Assembly (NCBI GenBank): GCA_016185275.1
Contig: JACPNX010000049.1
Span: 1 to 34,281 of the forward strand
Origin: Actinomycetota bacterium
GTDB lineage: Bacteria > Actinomycetota > Acidimicrobiia > Acidimicrobiales > Iamiaceae
Length of the DNA stretch: 34,281 nt
Direction: 5' to 3'
Under the pieces are notes generated by a model. It was not told where the DNA came from, did not search any database, and saw only the letters and a program-made list of their open reading frames with translations. Positions 8,516 to 17,375 of this stretch are shown one piece after another. The position numbers and the translations under genes are program-made. Within the stretch, counting starts at the first letter, position 1; the number at the start of each line of letters is the position of its first letter.

Positions 8516-9562
8516 CTACGCCTGGCCGCTCGACGAGAACAGGACGCCGCCGCGAGCCAGCGCCTCGAACTCCTCGAGCGACTGACCCGAGCCGATCGCC
8601 ACGCAGTGCAGGGGGTTGGGAGCGAGGACGATCGGCATGCCGGTCTCGTGCTCGATGCGCTCGGTCAACCCGTGCAGCAGCGCACCACCCCCGGCGAGCA
8701 CGATGCCCTGTTCCATGATGTCGGCCGCGAGCTCCGGCGGGGTCTTGTCGAGCGTGGTCTTCACCGCGTCGACGATGGCCTGCACCGGCTCGTCGATGGC
8801 CTCACGGATCTCCTCGGTCGAGGTCACGATGGTCTTCGGCAGCCCGGTCACGAGGTCGCGCCCACGGATCTCGGCGTGCAGCTCCTCCTCCAGGGGCCAC
8901 GCGGAGCCGAGGGCGATCTTGATCTCCTCGGCGGTGCGCTCCCCCAGCGCCAGGCTGTACTCCTTCTTGATGTAGGAGATGATCGACTCGTCGAGCTCGT
9001 CACCGCCGACGCGCACCGACTGCGACGTGACCACCCCGCCGAGGCTGATCACCGCCACCTCGGTGGTGCCCCCACCGATGTCGACGATCATGTTCCCGGT
9101 CGGCTCCTGGACCGGCAGACCGGCGCCGATCGCCGCCGCCATCGGCTCTTCGATGATGTAGACGTGCTTGCGGGCCCCCGCGTACTCAGCCGCCTCCTGC
9201 ACCGCCCGCTGCTCGACCCCGGTGACCCCCGACGGGACGCAGATCACCGTGCGCGGCTTGGTGAACCGGCGCTGGTGCACCTTGTGGATGAAGTAGCGGA
9301 GCATCTTCTCGCACATCTCGAAGTCGGCGATCACGCCGTCCTTGAGCGGCCGGATGGCCTGGATGTGCGCGGGCGTGCGGCCCAGCATCCGCTTGGCCTC
9401 GACCCCCACCGCCACGAGCCGGCCGTCCTTCGCGTTGACCGCGACGACCGACGGCTCGTTCAGCACGATCCCCCGGCCCCGCACGTAGACCAGCGTGTTG
9501 GCCGTACCGAGGTCGACCGCCATGTCCCGGCCCATGATCGACGAGAAGGGGTTATCGGACAT
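8516..9562 (-). CDS. mreB: Actin-like rod shape protein MreB
   Basis: The 348-residue actin-fold ATPase begins [19 protein letters not shown] at ATG 9562. Nucleotide-binding motifs are visible: phosphate-1 [10 protein letters not shown], phosphate-2 [18 protein letters not shown], and the adenosine motif [14 protein letters not shown]. MreB filaments on the inner membrane orient peptidoglycan synthesis. The frame continues upstream of ATG 9562 but that sequence is low complexity and unlike MreB, so the ATG is preferred. It is the first gene of mreB-mreC-mreD-PBP2-rodA, and the promoter should lie in 9563-9731. A full set of these genes suggests rod-shaped cells growing by lateral wall synthesis. 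Confidence 0.96.
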   Translation of the reverse strand: MSDNPFSSIMGRDMAVDLGTANTLVYVRGRGIVLNEPSVVAVNAKDGRLVAVGVEAKRMLGRTPAHIQAIRPLKDGVIADFEMCEKMLRYFIHKVHQRRFTKPRTVICVPSGVTGVEQRAVQEAAEYAGARKHVYIIEEPMAAAIGAGLPVQEPTGNMIVDIGGGTTEVAVISLGGVVTSQSVRVGGDELDESIISYIKKEYSLALGERTAEEIKIALGSAWPLEEELHAEIRGRDLVTGLPKTIVTSTEEIREAIDEPVQAIVDAVKTTLDKTPPELAADIMEQGIVLAGGGALLHGLTERIEHETGMPIVLAPNPLHCVAIGSGQSLEEFEALARGGVLFSSSGQA

Positions 9563-9731
9563 GCGGCAGCGAGCCTCCGCGGCGCGATCGTGCACGGCCT
9601 GGGCGGCGGTGCTGCGCGAAAGACCGGCGCGCCAGCCGCCCAGGGAGAACGGGGGCGACCCTAGCCCCGCTCCGTTCGCCGCAACAACGCGCCCTCGTCG
9701 GCAGCTGCGGATCCGGCGGCGGGCGGGCGCG

Positions 9732-10148
9732 TCAGGCCAGGCCAGGGAACCAGAGCGCCAGCTCGCGGGCGGCCGATTCGGGACCGTCCGACCCGTGGAC
9801 GAGGTTCTCGGAGGTCGTCGTCGCGAAGTCACCGCGGATCGAACCGGGCTGCGCGTCGGTCACCTTGGTCTTGCCGATGAGGATCCGGCACAGCTCCCAG
9901 GTGTTCTCGTCGGGCCCTTCCACGACCGTGGCGAACACGGGTGACCGGGTCAGGAAGGTGACCAGCTCGCCGAAGAACGGCTTGTCACGGTGCTCCGCGT
10001 AGTGCTCCTCGGCCAGGCCGCGGCCGACCGTGCGCAGCTCCGCCGCGACCAGCCGCAGGCCCTTGCGCTCGATGCGGGCCACGATCTCGCCCACGAGGCC
10101 GCGCTCCACGGCGTCGGGCTTGCACATCACGAACGTCCGCGTGGTCAT
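9732..10148 (-). CDS. ndk: Nucleoside diphosphate kinase
   Basis: The 138-residue protein is full length for the family and begins [20 protein letters not shown]. The catalytic histidine is H118 in [12 protein letters not shown], and the Kpn-loop proline lies in [11 protein letters not shown] near residue 101. The enzyme transfers the gamma phosphate from ATP to NDPs through the phosphohistidine. The ATG at 10148 is clear. It sits between map and the mreB operon, with 48 bases to the end of map. Confidence 0.96.
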   Translation of the reverse strand: MTTRTFVMCKPDAVERGLVGEIVARIERKGLRLVAAELRTVGRGLAEEHYAEHRDKPFFGELVTFLTRSPVFATVVEGPDENTWELCRILIGKTKVTDAQPGSIRGDFATTTSENLVHGSDGPESAARELALWFPGLA

Positions 10149-10196
10149 GGCCGGCGAACCTAGCGACGGCGGCCGGCCGCGGCGGAACCCGGCGTC

Positions 10197-11186
10197 TCAG
10201 TCGCCGGGGTAGCCCGACCAGCGGCCGTCCGGATGCACGGTGAGCACCTCGGCGCCCGCGTCCGTGACGAGGACCGTGTGCTCGAACTGGGCGGAGCGGC
10301 GGCCGTCGATCGTGACCGCGGTCCAACCGTCCTCCCAGACGCGGTGCTGCCAGGCGCCCATGGCGATCATCGGTTCGATGGTGAACGTCATGCCGGGTTC
10401 CATCACGCGGCTGGCCCGGGGGTCGTAGTAGTGGAGCACCTCCACGTCGGTGTGGAACTCCCGGCCGATGCCGTGGCCGATGAAGGCCCGCACGACCGCG
10501 AGCCGCGCCGACTGGGCGTGGGTCTCGATGGCCCGCCCGATGTCGGACAGGGGCCGACCCGGACGTACGGCGTCGATCCCGCGCTCGAGGCACTCGCGGG
10601 TGGTGCGCACGAGCCGGCGCGACTCGGGATCGACGGTGCCCACGAGGAACGTGGCGTTGGTGTCGCCGTGGACGCCTTCGCGGAACAGCGTGACGTCGAG
10701 GTTCACGATGTCGCCGTCGCGCAGCGGCCGAGCGTCGGGGATCCCGTGGCAGATCACCTCGTTGACCGATGTGCACACCGACTTCGGGAAGGCCGGGTGC
10801 CCGTAGCCGAGCGGGCTGGGATAGCCGCCGCGCGCGAGGCACGCTTCGTGCACCAGCGCGTCGATGTCGTCGGTCGTGACGCCGGGGGCGACCGCGTCGC
10901 CCGCCTCGCGCAGGATCTCGGCCGCCGCCGCGCCGGTCCGCCGCATGCGCGCGATGGTGTCGGCGTCCTTCACCGGAGGCTCGTCGCGCCGGCTGCTGCC
11001 ACCGCGATCTGCGTAGTGCGGTCGCTCGATGCCGTCGGGCACCGGCCGGCGCGGGCTCAGCGCGCTCGGCTGCACCCGGTCCGTGGCGACCTTGTGGCAG
11101 CGCTTGTACTTGCGGCCGCTGCCGCACCAGCACGGGTCGTTCGGCCGCAGCTTGGGGGAATGGGTGGCGGTGCTGGGGGCGGTCAT
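10197..11186 (-). CDS. map: Type I methionine aminopeptidase with N-terminal SEC-C zinc motif
   Basis: The 329-residue enzyme removes the initiator methionine from nascent proteins. An N-terminal SEC-C motif is present at residues 16-31 (NDPCWCGSGRKYKRCH), followed by a linker and the pita-bread catalytic domain from about residue 75. The five metal ligands are all visible: D164 (NLDVTL), D175 (HGD), H238 (GHGIG), E271 (IEPM) and E302 (FEHT). The SEC-C extension is typical of type Ic enzymes and is thought to aid ribosome contact. Its ATG overlaps the folC stop by four bases (ATGA), so the two are coupled. Confidence 0.95.
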   Translation of the reverse strand: MTAPSTATHSPKLRPNDPCWCGSGRKYKRCHKVATDRVQPSALSPRRPVPDGIERPHYADRGGSSRRDEPPVKDADTIARMRRTGAAAAEILREAGDAVAPGVTTDDIDALVHEACLARGGYPSPLGYGHPAFPKSVCTSVNEVICHGIPDARPLRDGDIVNLDVTLFREGVHGDTNATFLVGTVDPESRRLVRTTRECLERGIDAVRPGRPLSDIGRAIETHAQSARLAVVRAFIGHGIGREFHTDVEVLHYYDPRASRVMEPGMTFTIEPMIAMGAWQHRVWEDGWTAVTIDGRRSAQFEHTVLVTDAGAEVLTVHPDGRWSGYPGD

Positions 11187-12487
11187 GCCTCTCCCGTGTG
11201 GTGGTCGAGCAGGTGGGCGCGCGCCTCGCCGACGACGTACAGCGAGCCGGTCACGAGGATCAGATCGTCGCTCGACGCCAGCGCGCGGGCGCGATCGATG
11301 GCGTCGAGCACCGACGGGACGGCTTCGGCGACGGCCCCGAGCTTGTCGGCGGCGGCGGCCACCTCGGGGGCGGGGATGGCGCGCGGCGACGGTGGCGTGC
11401 AGGTGACGACGAAGCCCGCGTCCCGCGCCCCGAGCAGCTCGAGCACCTCGACCGGGTCGCGGCCCTGGAGCATCCCGACCACGAGCACGACGCTGCCCGA
11501 GAGCGTGAACTCCTCGGTCAGCGTGGCGGCTGCCGCGGCCGCGCCGTCAGGGTTGTGGGCGCCGTCGATCACGATCGTCGGTTCCCGGTCCACGACCTCG
11601 AAGCGCCCGGGCAACGTGAGCCCGCCGAACGCCTCCGACACGACCACCTCCGACAGCGGCGCACCGAGGAACGCCTCGGCCGCGGCCATGGCGCAGGCGG
11701 CATTGTCGCCCTGGTGCGCGCCGTGCACCGGGAGGAAGACGTCCTCGTGCTCGGCCCCCGGTGTGCGCAGGTCGACCAGGCGCCCGCCGAAGGCGAGCCG
11801 GTTCGCCGTGCAGCCGAAGTCCTCGTCGCGGACCCAGGCCCGGGCCGGTCCCTCGGCGAGGAACACGTCGCGCAGCGGCGGCGACGTCTCGCCGAGCACG
11901 AGATGCGAGCCGGGCTTGATGATCCCGGCCTTCTCCGAGGCGATCGCGTGGCGCCAGTCGCCCCGGCGGTCCGTGTGGTCCGCGCCGACGTTGGTGACGA
12001 CGGCGACCGCGGCGTCGACGATGTTGGTGGCGTCGTAGCGTCCGAGCAGACCGACCTCCACCACTGCGACGTCGACCGCGACGTCGGCGAACCAGCGCAG
12101 CGCGGCAGCCGTCAGGATCTCGAAGTACGACGGGGTCACACCGGCCATGTCCTCGATCATCGCCACCGAGCCGATCGCGTCGGCCAGGTCGTCGTCGCTG
12201 ATGGGCTGGCCGTCCCACGCCAGTCGCTCGTTGAGCCGCTCGAGGTGCGGGCTCGTGTAGGTGCCGACGGACAGGCCCGCAGCGCGCAGGAGCTCGGTGA
12301 CCATCCGGGCCGTGGAGCCCTTGCCGTTGGTGCCCGTCAGGTGGACGACGGGATACGCCTGGTGTGGATCGCCGAGCACATGGGCCAGCCGGCGCATCTT
12401 GTCCAGCGACAGCCCGTGCACCCAGCCCGCGGTGGCCTCGAGGTTGATGTGCGAGTCGAGGTAGCGGCGGGCGGCGGTGAGGTCCAC
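11183..12487 (-). CDS. folC: Folylpolyglutamate synthase / dihydrofolate synthase
   Basis: This 434-residue Mur-ligase-type enzyme adds glutamate to dihydropteroate or folates with ATP. It shows the P-loop HLTGTNGKGST (residues 49-59), the omega-loop region TSPHLERLNERLAWDG, the EVGLLGRYDATN metal-binding stretch, and IVIDGAHNPDGA before the C-terminal domain. The predicted start is GTG 12487 (first residues MDLTAARRYL). Whether it is bifunctional cannot be read from the sequence. It leads a folC-map pair, with ndk close behind. Confidence 0.93.
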   Translation of the reverse strand: MDLTAARRYLDSHINLEATAGWVHGLSLDKMRRLAHVLGDPHQAYPVVHLTGTNGKGSTARMVTELLRAAGLSVGTYTSPHLERLNERLAWDGQPISDDDLADAIGSVAMIEDMAGVTPSYFEILTAAALRWFADVAVDVAVVEVGLLGRYDATNIVDAAVAVVTNVGADHTDRRGDWRHAIASEKAGIIKPGSHLVLGETSPPLRDVFLAEGPARAWVRDEDFGCTANRLAFGGRLVDLRTPGAEHEDVFLPVHGAHQGDNAACAMAAAEAFLGAPLSEVVVSEAFGGLTLPGRFEVVDREPTIVIDGAHNPDGAAAAAATLTEEFTLSGSVVLVVGMLQGRDPVEVLELLGARDAGFVVTCTPPSPRAIPAPEVAAAADKLGAVAEAVPSVLDAIDRARALASSDDLILVTGSLYVVGEARAHLLDHHTGEA

Positions 12488-12545
12488 GGGCCTCCAACGC
12501 TAGTGGTCGACCCCGGCGGCCCGGCTCGTCGCGCTCAGGGAGCGC

Positions 12546-13904
12546 TCACCTCGTGATCGCCGCGCCGAAGGCGGCGAACGCCTCCACGTACCGGTCGATG
12601 TCGCCTTCGTCGTGCTGGACCGAGATCATCCACTGCTCCTCGTTGCCGGGCGTCATGAAGATGCCGTGGTTTACCAGCCACGCCCACGAGGCCGAGAAGA
12701 GCTCGTCGTCGGTATCGAGGAAGTCGCGGTAGTCACCGAGAGGATCGGGCCTCCACGAGACGCACCCCTTGGCGCCGAGGTCGACGGTGTGGCCGGGCAG
12801 GCCGTGGTCGTCGATGACCCGCTGGCAGCCGGATGCCAGGCGGGTGCCGAGACGGGCGAGGCGGTCGTACGCGTCGGGCGTGAGGATGTCGCGCATCACC
12901 ACCACGCCGGCCGCGGCGACGAGCGGGTTCCCGTTGTACGTGCCCTGCTGCGAGTCGCCGTTGGTGATCACGTCCATGAGGTCCGCCCGGCCGCCGAACG
13001 CGCCGGCCGGAAGGCCGCCAGCGATGGCCTTCGCCAGGCACACGAGGTCGGGCTGGACGCCGAAGCGCTCGGTGGCCCCGCCGGCGGCGATGGTCGCCCC
13101 GCACTTCACCTCGTCGTAGATGAGCACCACGCCGTGGCGGTCACACGCCCGGCGCAGCGCTTCGAGGTAGCCGGGCCGGGGCAGCACGATCCCGATGTTC
13201 TGCATGACCGGCTCGATGAGCAGGCAGGCGATCTCCTCAGCCCGCTCGGCGAAGAGCCGATCCACCGCGGCGGCGTCGTTGAAGGGGACGACCCAGGTGA
13301 GGTCGCGCAGGACGGCAGGTACCCCGGCCGACATGGGGACGCCGTGGCCGTCGCTGCTGAGGGGGGCCCCGAGCCCCGAGAACATGGCCGAGTCGTGGTG
13401 GCCGTGGTACGAGCCGTCGATCTTGCACAGCCCTGCCCGCCCGGTCGCGGCGCGCGCGAGGCGCACCGCGTCCATCGTGGACTCGGTGCCCGAGTTCGTG
13501 AACCGGACCTGGTCCAGGCCGAACCGCTGGCAGAGCAGTTCGGCGAAGGTCACGGTGTCCTCCACCGTCACCGCGAAGTGCGTGCCCCGCCGGGCGGCGC
13601 GCTCGATCGCCTCCACCACCCTCGGGTGGGCATGGCCCACGATCATCGAACCGAAGCCGTTGTGGAAGTCGACGTACTCGTGGCCGTCGACGTCCCACAC
13701 CCGCGAGCCCTCACCGCGCTCGAGGTAGATGGGGTACGGCGTGCCCACCTGGAATGACGAGGCGACGCCGAGGGGCATCGAGCGCACGGCGCGCTGGTAG
13801 AGGGCGTGGGATCGGGGGGTGCGGTCGATCCGGCGGGCCTGCTCGGCGGCGAAGAGCTCGCGGGCCCGCTCGCTCAGGGCGGACGCTGCGGCCTCGGTTC
13901 GCAC
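12546..13904 (-). CDS. Class III PLP aminotransferase, glutamate-1-semialdehyde aminomutase-like
   Basis: The 452-residue fold-type I PLP enzyme has FTNSGTESTMDAVRLARAAT (about 135-154), the PLP-ring aspartate D264 in IYDEVKCG, and the Schiff-base lysine K292 in CLAKAIAGGLPAGAFGG. It is closest in pattern to HemL-like aminotransferases but lacks the HemL form DEVMTGFR, having DEVKCGATIAAGGA instead, so true heme synthesis is doubtful. GTG 13904 is chosen because AGGA lies seven bases upstream; an in-frame GTG at 13919 is possible. It is divergent from the polyamine-transporter operon, so an amine or amino-acid transamination linked to that transport is likely. The substrate is unknown. Confidence 0.85.
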   Translation of the reverse strand: MRTEAAASALSERARELFAAEQARRIDRTPRSHALYQRAVRSMPLGVASSFQVGTPYPIYLERGEGSRVWDVDGHEYVDFHNGFGSMIVGHAHPRVVEAIERAARRGTHFAVTVEDTVTFAELLCQRFGLDQVRFTNSGTESTMDAVRLARAATGRAGLCKIDGSYHGHHDSAMFSGLGAPLSSDGHGVPMSAGVPAVLRDLTWVVPFNDAAAVDRLFAERAEEIACLLIEPVMQNIGIVLPRPGYLEALRRACDRHGVVLIYDEVKCGATIAAGGATERFGVQPDLVCLAKAIAGGLPAGAFGGRADLMDVITNGDSQQGTYNGNPLVAAAGVVVMRDILTPDAYDRLARLGTRLASGCQRVIDDHGLPGHTVDLGAKGCVSWRPDPLGDYRDFLDTDDELFSASWAWLVNHGIFMTPGNEEQWMISVQHDEGDIDRYVEAFAAFGAAITR

Positions 13905-13941
13905 GTCGTGATCCTGCACCGTCGACGCCCGGGCGGCAAGG

Positions 13942-13975
13942 CATTCGTCGTCGCCGACCCTTGTCGGGACGAATG
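13942..13975. promoter_or_regulatory. Interrupted palindrome in the divergent control region (candidate operator)
   Basis: The arms CATTCGTC (13942-13949) and GACGAATG (13968-13975) are perfect inverted copies. Inside them CCGAC (13954-13958) and GTCGG (13963-13967) form a second pair around a four-base centre. The right half also contains a near-tandem repeat of TGTCGGGACG (13962 and 13974). The site lies 38-71 bases upstream of the aminotransferase start and about 100 bases before potA. It is a plausible operator shared by the divergent units, perhaps for the Lrp/AsnC protein at the end of the pot operon. Function is inferred from position only. Confidence 0.45.
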
Positions 13976-14076
13976 TCGGGACGGAATCGCCGATCTCGCC
14001 ACGATCATCCCTTGTCAGCGATGGCCGCCACGTGCCACAGTTCGCGCCACCGCAGTCGATCGGGGGAACGGGCAGG

Positions 14077-15270
14077 GTGGACACCACGGCCGAGGCCAGC
14101 CACGAGCCCGACGCGAGGCCCGTCGAGGTCGCCGTGCAGGACGTCGTCAAGCGCTTCGGCGACACGGCGGCGGTGGACCGGGTCAGCCTCGAGGTGCGCA
14201 GGGGGGAGTTCTTCTCGTTCCTCGGCCCCTCGGGCTGCGGCAAGACCACGACCCTGCGCATGATCGCCGGCTTCGAGGAGCCGGACGGGGGGCGGATCCT
14301 GCTCGGCGGGACCGACATCGCCGGCGTGCCGCCGTACCGCCGCAACGTCAACACGGTCTTCCAGTCGTACGCGCTGTTCCCCCACCTGTCCGTCTGGGAC
14401 AACGTGGCCTTCGGCCTGCGCCGCAAGAGGGTTCCCGGCGCCCAGGTCCGCGAGCGCGTCGGCCGCTACCTCGAGCTGGTCGAGCTGGCCGGGATGGAAC
14501 GGCGGCGGCCGGGGCAGCTCTCGGGCGGCCAGCAGCAGCGCGTCGCCCTGGCCCGGGCGCTGGTCAACGAGCCCGCGGTCCTGCTGCTCGACGAGCCCCT
14601 CGGCGCGCTCGACCTGAAGCTGCGCAAGCAGATGCAGCTCGAGCTCATGCGCATCCAGCGCGAGGTCGGCATCACGTTCGTCTACGTCACCCACGACCAG
14701 GAGGAGGCGCTCGTCATGAGCGACCGGCTGGTGGTGATGAACGCCGGGCGGGTGGAGCAGATCGGCTACCCCGAAGACGTCTACGAACGACCGGCGACCC
14801 GCTTCGTGGCCGGCTTCATCGGCACCTCCAACATCTTCGACGCACGGGTGCGGGCGCTCGACGGGGACCTGCTCGTGCTCGAGGCTCCGCCCGGGGATCG
14901 GGTCGTGGTGCCCGCCGTGGACGGCACCGCCCCCGGCGCCCGGATCGCCATCACGGTGCGCCCGGAGAAGCTGCGCATCCTCGGCGAGACCGACCCGGTG
15001 CCCGGCGGGCTGTGCTCGGTCGGCGGCACGATCGCCGAGGTCGTGTACCAGGGCGTGTCCACGCAGTTCGTCGTCCGCACCGACGCGGGCGACACCCTCG
15101 TGGCCTTCCGCCAGAACAGCGAGCGGGTGAGCGACGCCGGGGTGCCCGGCTCGCGCACGCGCCTGGTCTGGCATCCCGAGCACAACGTCGTGCTCGCCGA
15201 CCCACCGGCAGCCGATCCATCGCCGCCCGCCGACACCGACCCGCACCGCCAGGAGGAGCTCGTCCCATGA
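14077..15270 (+). CDS. potA: Spermidine/putrescine-type ABC transporter ATP-binding protein
   Basis: The protein has about 397 residues from GTG 14077, which has a purine-rich GGGGGAACGGGCAGG upstream; an in-frame GTG at 14032 lacks a ribosome-binding site. The ABC domain shows Walker A GPSGCGKTT (50-58), Q-loop FQSYALFPHLSVWDN, signature LSGGQQQRVALARAL, Walker B LLLLDEPLGALD and the switch histidine in YVTHDQEEAL. A TOBE-type regulatory region follows (about 240-375, ITVRPEKLRI). It energises uptake through PotB/PotC. The substrate class comes from the neighbouring PotD-like binding protein; putrescine, spermidine or a related amine cannot be told apart here. Confidence 0.93.
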   Translation: MDTTAEASHEPDARPVEVAVQDVVKRFGDTAAVDRVSLEVRRGEFFSFLGPSGCGKTTTLRMIAGFEEPDGGRILLGGTDIAGVPPYRRNVNTVFQSYALFPHLSVWDNVAFGLRRKRVPGAQVRERVGRYLELVELAGMERRRPGQLSGGQQQRVALARALVNEPAVLLLDEPLGALDLKLRKQMQLELMRIQREVGITFVYVTHDQEEALVMSDRLVVMNAGRVEQIGYPEDVYERPATRFVAGFIGTSNIFDARVRALDGDLLVLEAPPGDRVVVPAVDGTAPGARIAITVRPEKLRILGETDPVPGGLCSVGGTIAEVVYQGVSTQFVVRTDAGDTLVAFRQNSERVSDAGVPGSRTRLVWHPEHNVVLADPPAADPSPPADTDPHRQEELVP

Positions 15271-16391
15271 CCGAAGAGCACGACAACGTCCGCGTCGCGT
15301 TCCTGTGGGACCCGACGTCGCCTCGATGGTCCCGCCGCCGGTTCCTCCAGACCATGGGCTTCATGGCCGCTGCAGGGGCCGCCGGCACGAGTTGCGGCGG
15401 CGGGGGCGGTAGCAGCGGTTCGGGCCCCGAGGCGAAGCGCCTCAACTTCTACAACTGGACCGACTACATCGCCGAGAGCACGATCCCGGGCTTCACCAAG
15501 GCGACGGGCATCAAGGTCACCTACGACAACTACTCGTCGAACGACGACCTGTTCGCCAAGATCCGCCAGGGCGGCACGGGCTACGACCTCATCGTCCCCA
15601 CCGACAACTTCGTCGTGAAGATGATCGACGGCGGCCTGCTCGAAAAGCTCGACCTGTCGAAGATCCCGAACGTGAAGAACCTCGACCCGCGCTTTCGCAC
15701 CGCGGCCTTCGACCCCGGCAACCGGTACTCGATCCCGTGGCAGTGGGGCACCACCGGCATCGGCTATGACCCTGACGCGGTGGGGTCCCGGGTCGACGAC
15801 TGGACCGGCTTCGACCTTCCCGCCGTGAAGGGCCGCAGCAGCTTCTTGGACGAGGCCCGCGATGCCTTCGGGATGGCGATGTACGCACTCGGCAAGGACC
15901 CGAACTCCACGGCTGCGGGCGACATCGAAGCGGCCCGGAAGTACCTCATCGCGCTGAAGAAGAAGGTCAAGCAGATCACGTCCGACTACCAGGATCCGCT
16001 CAAGTCGGGAGGGCTGATACTGGCCCAGGCCTATTCGGGCGACGTCTTCCAGGTACAGGCGGAGAACAAGAAGGTCCAGTACGTGATCCCCAAGTCCGGG
16101 GCGTTCCAGTGGGTCGACAGCCTCTGCATCCCCAAGGGGGCCAAGCACCCGGGCAACGCCCACAAGTTCATGAACTACATCCTCGAACCGAAGGTCGGGG
16201 CGGCACTGACCAACTATGTCCAGTACGGAACGCCCAACAAGGCGGCTCTGCCCTTCGTGGACAAGGCGGTCAAGGACAACCCGCTCATCATGCCGCCGGC
16301 CGACGTGCTCGCTGAGCTCAAGTTCCAAAAGCCCCTCGGCGAGGCCGAGCTGAAGATCGCCGACGCCTGGACCTCGGTCAAGACCTCGTGA
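15267..16391 (+). CDS. potD: Polyamine-type substrate-binding lipoprotein with Tat-like signal
   Basis: The 374-residue solute-binding protein starts at ATG 15267 with AGGAGGAG upstream, overlapping the potA stop as ATGA. The N terminus has a twin-arginine motif SRRRFLQ (about 23-29), a hydrophobic stretch and then GTSCGGGGG, which looks like an imperfect lipobox followed by a flexible Gly/Ser linker, so it is probably Tat-exported and lipid-anchored. The mature part matches PotD/PotF: NFYNWTDYIAE, YDLIVPTDNFVVKM, PWQWGTTGIGYDPD, SFLDEARDAFGMAMYALG, AQAYSGDVFQV and GTPNKAALPFV. It captures polyamines or similar amines for PotABC. Confidence 0.93.
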   Translation: MTEEHDNVRVAFLWDPTSPRWSRRRFLQTMGFMAAAGAAGTSCGGGGGSSGSGPEAKRLNFYNWTDYIAESTIPGFTKATGIKVTYDNYSSNDDLFAKIRQGGTGYDLIVPTDNFVVKMIDGGLLEKLDLSKIPNVKNLDPRFRTAAFDPGNRYSIPWQWGTTGIGYDPDAVGSRVDDWTGFDLPAVKGRSSFLDEARDAFGMAMYALGKDPNSTAAGDIEAARKYLIALKKKVKQITSDYQDPLKSGGLILAQAYSGDVFQVQAENKKVQYVIPKSGAFQWVDSLCIPKGAKHPGNAHKFMNYILEPKVGAALTNYVQYGTPNKAALPFVDKAVKDNPLIMPPADVLAELKFQKPLGEAELKIADAWTSVKTS

Positions 16392-16421
16392 GCCCCGCCG
16401 TCTCCCGTCCCCGACGCTGAC

Positions 16422-17375
16422 ATGGCCGCACCGCCGACCAGCGAGGAGGTGACGAACGGAGCCGAGCCGCCCTCCGGCGACGAGGGCGCCACGGGCGCCG
16501 CTCCGGTGACCCCTCGGCCTCGGCACGCGCGATCCGAGGGCGCCAAGGCGCACGGTCTCCTCGGCCCGACGACGATCTGGCTCACGCTCTTCCTGCTCGC
16601 GCCGCTCGTCATCGTCATCTGGTACAGCGTGGGCACTCGCGGGGTGATCAACCCGGTGCAACATCCCGGCGGCAAGCTGAACTGGTCGAACTTCAGCCGC
16701 GCGCTCGACCCGTCCTTCCTGCCGATATTCATCCGGACCGTCGCCTACGCCGCGGCCACCACGGTCGCTTCGCTCATCCTCGGATTCCCGCTCGCGTACG
16801 TGATCGCCCGCTTCGGCGGGACGTGGAAGAACGTGCTGCTCGGGCTGATCATCCTCCCGTTCTGGACCAGCTACCTGGTGCGCATGTACGCCTGGCGCTT
16901 CATCCTGGACGAGAACGGTCTGGCCAACACGGTCCTCGGCTCGCTCGGATTGGGACGCAACCACCAGTTCACCAACACCCATTGGGCGGTGGTGCTCGGG
17001 CTCACCTACGGCTTCCTGCCCTTCATGGTCCTGCCCCTGTACGCCTCGCTGGAGCGCATGGACGCCGGTCTGATCGAAGCGGCCTACGACCTCGGCTCGA
17101 ACCGGTTCTCGACGTTCTGGCGCATCACGTTCCGCACGTCGTTGCCGGGAGTCGTGGCCGGCGTGCTGCTCACGTTCATCCCGGCGCTCGGCGACTTCGT
17201 CACCCCGCAGCTGCTCGGCGGCACCCGCACGCAGACCTTCGGCAGCACCATCCAGGACCAGTTCGGGCAGGGCCAGAACTGGCCGCTCGGCTCGGCCATG
17301 GCCGTGCTCCTGATGGCCTTCATCCTCGTCGGCGTGTTCGTGTACACGAGCCGCGTCGGGGAGGACGTGCTGTGA
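16422..17375 (+). CDS. potB: Spermidine/putrescine-type ABC transporter permease (PotB-like)
   Basis: The 317-residue inner-membrane permease has an unusually long hydrophilic N terminus (about 45 residues, acidic then basic) before the first membrane segment TIWLTLFLLAPLVIVIWYSV. Six transmembrane segments are evident. The EAA loop that docks the ATPase reads EAAYDLGSNRFSTFWRITF, followed by LPGVVAGVLLTFIPALGDFVTPQLLGG, typical of PotB. The start ATG at 16422 is 30 bases after potD. Its end overlaps the next permease gene as GTGA. Confidence 0.93.
   Translation: MAAPPTSEEVTNGAEPPSGDEGATGAAPVTPRPRHARSEGAKAHGLLGPTTIWLTLFLLAPLVIVIWYSVGTRGVINPVQHPGGKLNWSNFSRALDPSFLPIFIRTVAYAAATTVASLILGFPLAYVIARFGGTWKNVLLGLIILPFWTSYLVRMYAWRFILDENGLANTVLGSLGLGRNHQFTNTHWAVVLGLTYGFLPFMVLPLYASLERMDAGLIEAAYDLGSNRFSTFWRITFRTSLPGVVAGVLLTFIPALGDFVTPQLLGGTRTQTFGSTIQDQFGQGQNWPLGSAMAVLLMAFILVGVFVYTSRVGEDVL

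Noticed and set aside
12546..13904. Naming the aminotransferase hemL
   Set aside because: The active-site segment DEVKCGATIAAGGA differs from the HemL form DEVMTGFR, and the genomic setting is amine transport rather than heme synthesis.
13905..14426. Upstream extension of the class III aminotransferase frame to 14426
   Set aside because: The extension overlaps potA antisense and is unlike any aminotransferase N terminus. GTG 13904 has a suitable ribosome-binding site and gives a normal family length.
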